Below are positions 21,564 to 30,222 of a stretch of DNA of 64,000 nt, piece by piece. Source of the stretch: Globisporangium splendens (Eukaryota > Oomycota > Peronosporomycetes > Pythiales > Pythiaceae); contig VFIW01000122.1 in the NCBI GenBank assembly GCA_006386115.1, positions 1 to 64,000 of the forward strand, read 5' to 3'. The position numbers were made by a program, and so were the translations under genes. Within the stretch, counting starts at the first letter, position 1; each line of letters opens with the position of its first letter. The notes under the pieces are model-generated. The model was not told where the DNA came from, did no database searches, and was given only the letters and a program-made list of their open reading frames with translations.

Positions 21564-22213
21564 TGTAAGAGGGCGCTGTTCACAACAGTCCCTCAAACAC
21601 GGCACACACGCTTGTGCCAGAGGAAGTGATCTCCCGACTTGAAGGGAGGAAGAAGACTTGAGGGCTTGGAGGAAAATTTGCAACTGAATTAAAAATGGTT
21701 ATGGTTCCTGTCGCTACTTACAAATGAACCCCAAGGGATCCTACAGGTTTTATAACTAAAACCTAAATATACACAATAAAACCTATGAATCTGATATATA
21801 AAACCTTGGGTACACTGAAGTTGAACCTACGGGATCTTCTAGAAGCTTGAACTTCAAGTCTTGTTTAAAATCCCTGCAAAGTGATTGGCTCGCGCCACTC
21901 ACTTCAGGCGGCAGAGACACGTCGGTCTCGTCGCCAGTCCAGTTTCCCAAGCAGGAACCATCACTCAGTACTTGATTAGTACATGGATGTCATTGCTCTG
22001 TACTGATTAGTACATGAGAACAACATTCTGCACTGATCAGCACAGAGAACACTCGTGACGTCATCGAATGACGTCACACGTGCATGTGGGGACTGTATTA
22101 CCGTAATCCCTTTGTTATTTGTGTCTCCACAATGCACGCTGAAGGTGGTGTGTGCCACACTAGATCTGGGAACAGATCCACCTTCATGTAATGGCTGGTT
22201 ATAGCCCATTACA
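21564..22213 (-). repeat. LTR (3' LTR of the element)
   Basis: 650 bp, terminal tgtaag...cattaca on the plus strand. It differs from the right LTR at about 11 scattered positions. It directly follows the polypurine tract in element orientation. Confidence 0.95.
21966..22076. promoter_or_regulatory. LTR control region: three dyad repeats plus paired CRE palindromes
   Basis: Within about 110 bases there are three copies of a dyad around the core (A/G)(C)(T)-TGAT(T/C)AG(T/C)AC: cagtacttgattagtaca, gtactgattagtaca and gcactgatcagcaca. They are followed by two perfect TGACGTCA palindromes at 22056-22063 and 22069-22076 separated by five bases. The same arrangement occurs in the right LTR (CREs at 29061-29068 and 29074-29081). 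TGACGTCA is the classical CREB/ATF-type bZIP site; the dyads are unassigned. Confidence 0.6.
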
Positions 22214-22226
22214 TCATCCCCTCCTT
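22214..22226 (-). other. Polypurine tract
   Basis: On the minus strand AAGGAGGGGATGA sits immediately before the TGTAATGG start of the 3' LTR, the position required for plus-strand priming. Confidence 0.8.
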
Positions 22227-22289
22227 AAAGTCACAAGTACCTTGCGTACTTTTGCAGACCTTTCGGAGCAGTTCACTTTCCAATTGGCA

Positions 22290-23357
22290 ATGAAGCGACC
22301 AAGTGACCAAGTGAACCGAGAAGAACGTCCGTCGTCCAAGCGACAGCAGACAGCTCCAGAACTCTTCGACATTTCTCCCATTCTGAAGAAGAAGGGGGAG
22401 CTCGAGTTCTACAAGGAGCGGTTCTTCAGTTGGCGTCGGATCAACGATCGCGATGATCCGAACCAACACATCGCAGCCCAGAGAGACTCATGGCGAACAT
22501 TTGTTCGTCTTGAGAACGAGAACAAAATGGAGCGTCTTCTTCGTCGTGGCAATGCTCGTGCCGAAAGAAGAACTCCCGCTGACGACAGAGCGAACCGTAG
22601 CTCTGGTCGTCGTAGTGTCGCCCCTGGCGACGCTACAAGCAGTTCTCATAGCTGCGGACCACGTCGGGAACATCAGACTCCAATGTCTGACGAGGCTCCC
22701 ACGTGTCCGAGCTCGGTGGATATCCACGCCACCGAACTCTGTAGAAGCGTTGATGGTTCAACTGCTTCTTTCCTCGACGATGAGTTGGTCGATCTTCATG
22801 ATCAACAATCGACTCAACCACCCAGCGATGCTCTCCCTGAGAGTCTAACAACGGGGGTGGGGCTGAACGAGAAAACGATTGAGCGACTCTGGAAGTGGAA
22901 GAGTGCTCATCGTGGGCAAATCGAGGCTTTGCAGCAGCGTTGTTCGACACTTGAGGAACGCTGCGAGAGTCTCGAGAACCTTGTCGCCGATCATGAGTCG
23001 AAGATCGACGATCTGACAGAAGGTTCTGCCCAGTGTTCGGCTTTGGAGTCCCGTTTCGAGGAACGGTTCCAACAGGTTCAGGACGAACTTGTTCGACTCC
23101 AGAATAACGAGAAGTCTCGTGAGTTGGCTCACGATCGCCTTTTGCGCTCTGTGGAAGAGGCAGGTTCGGCACTCGAGGTACTTCGTGGCGAGTACCATTC
23201 TCGTCTTCAAGCGTTGGAGGCAGTGAAGGACCAATCCTTCGACGTCCTGCAACTCCTGTACGCCGAGAAGAATCTCCAGAGCGATGAGCTGTTTGCTCTT
23301 CGCAATCAAGTGGAGAAGCTTCACGATCAGCTCGATCGTTTGCGGAAGATCTCGTAG
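22290..23357 (+). CDS. Antisense coiled-coil ORF inside the retrotransposon
   Basis: 355 codons from ATG 22290 to TAG 23355-23357, opposite in strand to gag-pol. Residues 1-115 lie where the element has no sense-strand gene (pol stops at 22633); they are basic and helix-like (ILKKKGELEFYKERFF, then SWRRINDRDD). A low-complexity middle lies antisense to the chromodomain. The last ~150 residues are a convincing coiled coil (CSTLEERCESLENLVADHES and several later heptads). In that stretch the sense strand encodes only a disordered 182-residue linker. The ORF ends 17 bases from the codons closing the integrase GPY/F module, so it fits the gap between two real pol domains. Antisense ORFs before the 3' LTR are known in plant Tat-lineage elements such as Grande; function here is unknown. 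Expression would need an antisense promoter in the 3' LTR. Confidence 0.6.
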   Translation: MKRPSDQVNREERPSSKRQQTAPELFDISPILKKKGELEFYKERFFSWRRINDRDDPNQHIAAQRDSWRTFVRLENENKMERLLRRGNARAERRTPADDRANRSSGRRSVAPGDATSSSHSCGPRREHQTPMSDEAPTCPSSVDIHATELCRSVDGSTASFLDDELVDLHDQQSTQPPSDALPESLTTGVGLNEKTIERLWKWKSAHRGQIEALQQRCSTLEERCESLENLVADHESKIDDLTEGSAQCSALESRFEERFQQVQDELVRLQNNEKSRELAHDRLLRSVEEAGSALEVLRGEYHSRLQALEAVKDQSFDVLQLLYAEKNLQSDELFALRNQVEKLHDQLDRLRKIS

Positions 23358-26300
23358 GATCCGCAGATCCACTTGGAAGGTAAGGCTTCAGTCTACCCAC
23401 ATAAAATGTCGGGTGTAGACGCATGCGTGTAGGAATGTCTAGCGTGTAGGCATCACCATTGCATTTCACTACCTTGAACGGTCCAATGAACCTTGGCAGA
23501 AGCTTGGAGCTTCCCAAGTTGGACACTGCATGTTCAGGCAGGTTCGCCGTGCTAAGTAATACAAGATCATTGATCTTATAAACTTGCTTGTTCTTCCTTC
23601 CGCTCTTGTCTGCTTGTTCCTTTTGCAGATCCTGAGCCTTCGCGATTGCGTCTCGAACAAACCTCACAACGGCTTGTCTCCTCACAATAAAGTCATCGAC
23701 TTGCTGCTCTTCACGACTTGTTAGGTCGTCGAGGGGTTTCATCGAGTCAAAATTGGCTTTCAACTCGGAAGCAGCATTCAGGTCATAAGACGACTTCGGC
23801 TTGTTACCATGAGCCGGAGTCCCTCCCCCACTTAAGGTAGAGACCTCACCCATTATGGAAGCAGGCACTCGAGGGTGAATGCCATAGTTCACATAAAATG
23901 GAGAGTGACCTGTCGAGACATGCGTGGAGTTGTTCAACGCAAACTCAGCGAGAGGGAGAAACTCACTTCACTCTCCGAAAGACGTCGCATAACTGCGCAA
24001 CACGTCTTCGAGGACATGATTCACTCGCTCTGTTTGACCGTCCGTTTCAGGGTGTGCCGCTGTTGACATGGACAACTTGGTGTCCAGAAGTCCGAACAGT
24101 GCACGCCAGAACTTGGACGTGAAACGGGTGTCACGGTCAGACACGATCTCGACTGGTAGTCCATGTAGACGGAATACGACGTCTACAAAGACCTTGGCAG
24201 TCTTCTCAGCAGAGATCTTGTCCGAAACAGGCGCAAGATGAACCATCTTGCTGAATCGGTCCACAAACACAAGGATGCCATTGCGTCCATGTGTGTCCTT
24301 GGAAGTCCGAATATGAAATCCATACTCACAGACTTCCAACTGTCCGATGGGACAGCCAATGGACGAAGTGGTGCCTGCGTGGAACCAGAGGGTTTCACTC
24401 GTTGGCAGATCTCGCAAGTCCTCACATACTTGCGTACCCACTTGTACATGTGTGGCCAGTAGTAATCCCGGGAAAGACTGAGAAACGTTTTCTCACGTCC
24501 GAGATGGCCACCCGAAGGACTGTCATGGTACTCATACAAGAGTCGATGACGCAGACCTTCGTCGTTGGGAACAACAACCCTTGCTGTATCCCCTTGTTCG
24601 ACCGCATAGTACAACAACCCATTGTGTACTCGAAAGCGGTGAACTCGCGATCTTGTGCGCGACGGAAGACCTTGCAGTGCTTTGTCCGAAGGGTCCTTGA
24701 AATACTTCAACAAGTCCTGACATGTTTCGTCAGACTTGTACCCTTCGACAATGTCTTCTCGCACTGTAGTCGTTGCTTGCACCGCGATCGCTTGAACATC
24801 TTCACAGAGTCGACACGCTCCGTCCGTGTCTTCACTCTTGGTCTTCGGATCGTAATCCGGACGTCTTGACAGCGCATCGGCTAAGATGTTCGTCTTGCCT
24901 GGCTTGTAGTGTACAACAAAGTTGTACTCTGCAAAGAAGGAGAACCATCTCGCCATTCTTTGCGACAAATGAGGAGTCTTCACTGCCGTACGCAGAGATG
25001 CGTGATCAGTGTAGATAGCGAAGCGCTCCTCGCCAAGCAGATACACACGGAACTTGACCAAAGAATACTTCATCGCCAGAAGTTCCTTGTCGTGAACTGG
25101 GTAGTTCCGCTCTGCGGATCGGAGTTGTCGTGACTGATACGACACAACTCGCTCATGGCCCTCATCATCGTGTTGCATTAAGGCGCAGCCGATGGCATAG
25201 TCGCTCGCATCGCAGACGACGTGGAACGGCTTGTCGTGGTTTGGCAGAGCCAACACAGGAGCTTCTCGAAGACTCCTCTTGACTTCTTCGAACGCCGTCT
25301 GATGGTCTTTCGACCACTTCCACTCAACGTCTTTCTTCAAGAGCTGTGTGAGGGGTTGCACCAACGCTGCATAATTGCGCGTGTACTTGTGCAAGTAGTT
25401 GGCTAGACCCAACCATTGTCGTAGCTGTTTGACGTTCTTTGGCACTGGCCAATCGTCAATAGCTTTGACCTTCTCCGGATCGACTCGAACACCGCTCTTG
25501 CCCACAAAACAACCGAGAACAGGGATCTCGGGGGCAAAGAACATGCACTTCTTCAAGTTTGCGTAGAGTTTGTTCTCACGCATGACCTGGAAAACTTGAC
25601 GAAGATGATCGAGATGAACATCGACATCAGACTTCCCATTCGTGGTCTTACTATGAACGAAAATATCGTCAAAGTAACTTGGTGTAAATTTTCGCAGAGG
25701 ACGAAGAACGTTCGTGACCATTCGATTGAAGGTCGCAGGAGCATTCTTCAGTCCCTGTGGCATCACTAACCATTCCCACAGCATACCACTCGGGGTACTC
25801 ACTGCGGTTAGTGGGACATCGTCTTCGCGCATTCGAATCTGATAGAACCCATCTTTCAGATCGATGGCACTGAAGACGGTGCTGCCAACCATTCCATCAA
25901 GGATCATGTCCTTGCGTGGAACCGGAGTCTGGGCTGGAATTGTCGCGTCGCTCAGCTTGTTGAAAGCGTGAACAATGCGCCAACCTCCAGTTGCCTTCTC
26001 CACACAGAAAGTGGGGCTGCAATGCGGAGACTTGCTCTCCCGCACATGACCAGCCTTAGCACGTTGTGTAAAGAACTCGTCGATTGCCTCGACTTGTTCA
26101 TTTGGCAGCGGCCACTGTCTTGTGATGCAGTACTTCGTGCCAGGAAGTACATCAATCTCATGACGAATGCCTCTATCGAATGGCAATTCGTCCGGCACCT
26201 TGTCAGGGAAAATGTCTTCATATTCCCTGGCAAGCGCATACACGGGGTTCTTCTTGAGGGCGTCCCACGACTGCTCCTCGAACCTTTCCTTCCGTGTCTT

Positions 26301-27068
26301 TTCGTCCAACACATCTGCATCCGCACTCGATGCTGTGTTGACGAAGCCTTCGTCGACCATTTCGACGATCGCACACACCTGCGCAATATCGCCTCTCGCT
26401 AGGCTGCGCTCCAGTGTCTTCTTGCTCATCGATGGCAAGGAAATCAACTCTTGGACTGAACTTGGAGGATTTTCAATCTTCACGTGACGGATTACATCCA
26501 CGTCACCTTCTTCATTGTAGACCGCGATATTCACAAACTCGCTTGGAATGTCTTGTGCTTGGACACTCCCTTCGTCATCACCACTTGCACCTTGATCAGG
26601 GGTACTCAAAACTCTTGGCGAAAAACTTCTCTTGCTGGTCTTCTTCTTCTTGTCTTGGGAAGGGTGTTTGTTCCTCTTCCATTCACTCTTGTCAACGCCA
26701 TCGCGAACCTTCTCGTCGTCGATGGCAAAGGAGACAGTCTTTTTCTGGCGCCTGACTGCTCCACCTCCGTTCGTCGTCTCTAAAATGGGTACCACTTGTG
26801 AACATGGGGGGCCATCGCATACCGCAATATCACAAGGGCCATCTGGGATCTCTTCCACAGATGTATACACCCATACCACTTCATCCGTTGTTGTGCAGCA
26901 CAAGTCAACATTGCGTGACTTGTCAACGGAGATCTTCACATTCATCCAGTCAATGCTAGGTTGATAACGCTTCAACCACGGCATTCCCAGGATGGTATCA
27001 AACTTGTCATCGAGGTCGAGTAAAACAAACTCGTCTTCACCTCGGAAATCTTCACACTTGATTGCCAA
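22633..27068 (-). pseudogene. pol: pol polyprotein: protease end, RT, RNase H, integrase, chromodomain (broken)
   Basis: Minus strand. 27068-24183 is an open 961-codon frame: the end of the protease fold (DTILGMPWL), reverse transcriptase (FSAIDLKDGFYQIRM, catalytic YFDDIFVHS), RNase H (FHVVCDASDYAIGCAL; NILADALSRRPD), and the integrase HHCC finger (HLGREKTFL ... CEICQRVK) up to the first catalytic-core residues (MDFIFGLP). Near 24300 a one-base shift moves the integrase core into another frame (VFVDRFSKM ... HPETDGQTERVN). That frame is stopped by TGA at 23968-23970 and resumes to 22633 with the GPY/F module (FIGPFKVV), a 182-residue linker and a C-terminal chromodomain (FYRVRWRGYPPSSDTWEP, 22636-22827). 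Two lesions inside the integrase mean this copy cannot make a full integrase by ordinary translation. Confidence 0.9.
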
Positions 27069-28449
27069 GCGCCACGCGCTTCGGCATCTTCACAGTTGAC
27101 CCATTTGCCAACCGGACAATCATTGTGTTCTCTTCATTCGCATCAGGCACAAAGACACCATGCCTGACGATCACTTCATTTCGAACAAAGTTGTTCGACG
27201 CACCAGTGTCAACCAAAGCTCGTAGAGGCATTGCAATACCGTCTACGTGAACTTTGTGAACAATCAAACTTGACGTTTGACTGACACTCTTCTCACTCAT
27301 AGTGGAAACTGCATGTGCTTGATGCACATAGGAGTCAGAGTCCTGTGTCTCCACAACGTCCACAGTCCTCTTTTCCGGGCCAGTAGGAGGCCCCTCCCCT
27401 ACTGTCCATTCCCGGTTTTTTGGCCCAGGTGACCGCTCGAACCGACGACCGTAAGAACGATCGTGGTTGTTCGAACGAGCACCCTGTGTCGTTTGCCGAC
27501 CCGGCAAAGACGCCTTGCAGTTCCGAACAATGTGACCCGGCTTCCCGCAACGGAAACACTTCCCATCGTTGCGAGGACGCTCATTTCCAGGCGTGGAAAT
27601 GTACGAGATGTCCATGGGCTCGGGACCATCATGCACGACATTCGATTGCCGCATTGGTCTCGACACGAACCCATGGAACTTCGCTTGCTTCATGCTGAAC
27701 TCTTCTTGCATCGCACGTTCGATGGCTTCGTCCAGCGTCTTGGGGTACTCGCGGAACAATTGGTTCCGAATCGGACCATCGTTCAGACCCGTCATGAACG
27801 TCACGACTTGCGTCGGAACGTCAATCGGCTCGTCAACGATGCTCGATACCAAGTAACGAGCACGTTGTGCATACGAGTGAAGGTCGAAACGGCCTTGACG
27901 AAGCTTGAGGAACTCGGCGCGCGCACGGAACTCACTCTGTGGAGGTTCAAACGCCTTCTTGAGTTCAGCCTTGAAATGACCGTAGCTGGGGAAGCAGTTT
28001 AGATCGGCTAAACGCTTGCCATACGCCCAGCTCTTCGCACGACCCGCAAGGTTGGACATCGCGAACAACACTTGCTGTGAAGGGTCTCGCAGTTGTCTTG
28101 CAGCGATGGCTGCATCCAACTCGACGAACCATCGTGAGAGGGGTTCGTTCTCTCCGCCGCGATACGGAGAGACGTCAAGCTTCAGTGGCACCGTCCTGAG
28201 TGAGGAAACAGGGGTTGCGACCTGCTTCCGGGAGGACATGATCTCGTGGTGCATGAAGCTGACCACCGCGCTCTTCTGGTCCTCTGGAGACGCCGACCGA
28301 AGCAGGCTGACCACGGCAGCCTCTCCGATGACATCTCGCATGCGCTCAAGCGCCATCCACTCATGAGAAGACAGATGAGGGAAACCCTCAATAGTCAACT
28401 CGACAGTTTCCGGTACTGCTGGACCGAGTGGGGTTCCTGTAGCATCCAT
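27052..28449 (-). CDS. gag: gag-like protein with zinc knuckle and start of protease
   Basis: From ATG at 28449 (about 120 bases inside the 5' LTR) to TGA at 27052. A retrotrans_gag-like helical capsid region (LSRWFVELDAAIAARQLRDP ... YAQRARYLVS) precedes a CCHC knuckle CFRCGKPGHIVRNC. Near the C-terminus the aspartic-protease active site LVDTGAS is encoded in this same frame, while the rest of the protease fold is in the pol frame. The two frames overlap by 17 bases around 27060. Most oomycete elements of this kind are expected to have one gag-pol frame, so a one-base insertion is the simplest reading; programmed +1 shifting is the alternative. Confidence 0.85.
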   Translation of the reverse strand: MDATGTPLGPAVPETVELTIEGFPHLSSHEWMALERMRDVIGEAAVVSLLRSASPEDQKSAVVSFMHHEIMSSRKQVATPVSSLRTVPLKLDVSPYRGGENEPLSRWFVELDAAIAARQLRDPSQQVLFAMSNLAGRAKSWAYGKRLADLNCFPSYGHFKAELKKAFEPPQSEFRARAEFLKLRQGRFDLHSYAQRARYLVSSIVDEPIDVPTQVVTFMTGLNDGPIRNQLFREYPKTLDEAIERAMQEEFSMKQAKFHGFVSRPMRQSNVVHDGPEPMDISYISTPGNERPRNDGKCFRCGKPGHIVRNCKASLPGRQTTQGARSNNHDRSYGRRFERSPGPKNREWTVGEGPPTGPEKRTVDVVETQDSDSYVHQAHAVSTMSEKSVSQTSSLIVHKVHVDGIAMPLRALVDTGASNNFVRNEVIVRHGVFVPDANEENTMIVRLANGSTVKMPKRVALGNQV

Positions 28450-28548
28450 GTTCCAAACAAGGATGCTCGCAGGGTCTTGGACAGGAATGCTCGACGTGCT
28501 TAAAGCCGCGTCGTCAAACCTTTTCACTTCACTGGGTCGTTGGAAGGA

Positions 28549-28566
28549 CCGCTCGAAGTGCTACCA
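28549..28566 (-). other. Primer-binding site
   Basis: Two bases after the 5' LTR the minus strand reads TGGTAGCACTTCGAGCGG, which begins with the TGG complementary to a tRNA 3' CCA. The priming tRNA is not assigned. Confidence 0.6.
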
Positions 28567-28568
28567 GG

Positions 28569-29218
28569 TGTAAGAGGGCGCTGTTCACAACAGTCCCTCA
28601 AACACGGCACACACGCTTGTGCCAGAGGAAGCGATCTCCCGACTTGGAGGGAGGAAGAAGACTTGAGGGCTTGGAGGAAAATTTGCAACTGAATTAAAAA
28701 TGGTTATGGTTCCTGTCGCTACTTACTAATGAACCCCAAGGGATCCTACAGGTTTTATAACTAAAACCTAAACATACACAATAAAACCTATGAATCTGAT
28801 ATATAAAACCTTGGGTACACTGAGGTTGAACCTACGGGATCTTCTAGAAGCTTGAACTTCAAGTCTTGTTTAAAATCCCTGCAAAGTGATTGGCTCGCGC
28901 CACTCACTTCAGGCGGCAGAGACACGTCGGTCTCGTCGCCAGTCCAGTTTCCCAAGCAGGAACTATCACTCAGTACTTGATTAGTACATGGATGTCATTG
29001 CTCAGTACTGATTAGTACATGAGAACAACATTCTGCACTGATCAGCACAGAGAACACTCGTGACGTCATTCGATGACGTCACACGTGCATGTGGGGACTG
29101 TATTACCGTAATCCCTTTGTTATTTGTGTCTCCACAATGCACATTGAAGGTGGTGTGTGCCACACTAGATCTGGGAACAGATCCACCTTCATGTAATGGC
29201 TGGTTATAGCCCATTACA
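28569..29218 (-). repeat. LTR (5' LTR of the element)
   Basis: 650 bp, same length and ends as the left LTR. It carries the same dyad repeats and paired TGACGTCA sites (29061-29068, 29074-29081). In element orientation this copy should drive gag-pol. Confidence 0.95.
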
Positions 29219-29223
29219 CAAAG
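29219..29223. other. Target-site duplication, right copy (CAAAG)
   Basis: Matches 21559-21563 exactly and directly follows the right LTR. Confidence 0.9.
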
Positions 29224-30222
29224 GGACTAAGCCGTTGAGATTTATTCCCATTGGATGATAGTCGGACCGGACACCCGACTATCTAGCAATGAGAGATACC
29301 GCAGGTTTCAGTCAGAACAATTGCATGTTAGCACTCTAAATTCTAATTCACTTCTCAAGTTGCACACTAGCGCGCACAGCTCCCTCCCTTTTCTTTGGAC
29401 ACAGCGTTACCGCTGTGCTCTTCCTCTCACCTGCGCTTCCTCAACGCACGTGTACTTCGTGTAACGACTCCAATTACACATACGGCACTACCATTTTACA
29501 CATTTGGTATCCGTATCCAGACAAAACGCCAAAAGTAAAAAGCCGCAGCAACAGATCCACACTGGAACAAAGTGTGAAATGGTATTCAGATCCGTAAAAG
29601 TTGTGTAGTTTTATCCAAAATGGGTTATGACGGACCGCCGGACTTGCCAATTTATGTGTGACCTGCAGACTAGCAGGCTATTCTAATGCAGGTTAAAAAT
29701 TGTCCTGAAAGAGTTACAAAACAAGGTAGGTTCTTTTGAGTTAATGACACCAAATTGGTCGAAAAGACAAATGCCGACAACAATGCTGTCAGAAACACAA
29801 ACACTGACAAGAATGCTGTCGAAATCGTTTATCGACACTTTCCTGTCGAAACTAGGATTGTTTGCTGAGCGACCAAACCAGCGATTACGGGAAAACGTCC
29901 GATCCGCCCCTACAAACCGCTCGAAAAAAGCACTGGAAAGGGCCACTATTCAAAGCGCCACCTTTCCCCCCAGTTTGTGCAATCACTTGACTCCCACTCC
30001 TGTTTAAAACATTCGTTTTATCACTCGCTGCATGCGACGGACCCACTGCTGCGCGAATGCGCAAACGCCCACACAGCTCGCAAGAAAAAGAGACCAGCGG
30101 AAAGCCCCTCTCCCCCCGCACATTTGCTTTGTTGAAACTGCAAGGCTGCCCTCATTAACGCTTTGGTGTGTTGCCGCGCACTCCACTGGCAGACGCCTCA
30201 CCTGTTCCACCTTCCGACCACT
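29224..30222. other. Intergenic; candidate initiator near 30149-30164
   Basis: No supported gene. It contains small imperfect direct repeats around 29768-29850 (acaacaatgctgtcag / acaagaatgctgtcga). The sequence gccctcattaacgcttt at 30148-30164, about 60-75 bases before the next ATG, resembles the oomycete initiator (CTCATT then pyrimidines) and is a candidate transcription start for the dehydratase gene. Confidence 0.4.

Larger units (their letters stand above)
21564..29218 (-). mobile_element. Ty3/gypsy LTR retrotransposon, chromovirus type, nearly complete
   Basis: 7,655 bp, transcribed on the minus strand. Two 650-bp LTRs (21564-22213 and 28569-29218) start TG and end CA and are flanked by CAAAG duplications. 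Read on the minus strand the order is 5' LTR (right), PBS, gag with a zinc knuckle, protease, reverse transcriptase, RNase H, integrase with GPY/F module, chromodomain, PPT, 3' LTR (left). This is the Ty3/gypsy order, and the C-terminal chromodomain marks the chromovirus branch. The two LTRs differ at roughly a dozen positions by eye (under 2%), so insertion is fairly recent. gag-pol is interrupted near 27060 and 24300 and by a stop at 23968-23970. A long antisense ORF (22290-23357) overlaps the 3' end of pol. Confidence 0.95.

Noticed and set aside
22191..22289. Upstream extension of the antisense ORF into the LTR
   Set aside because: There is no ATG before 22290 in that stretch; the frame entering the LTR end is taken as leader.
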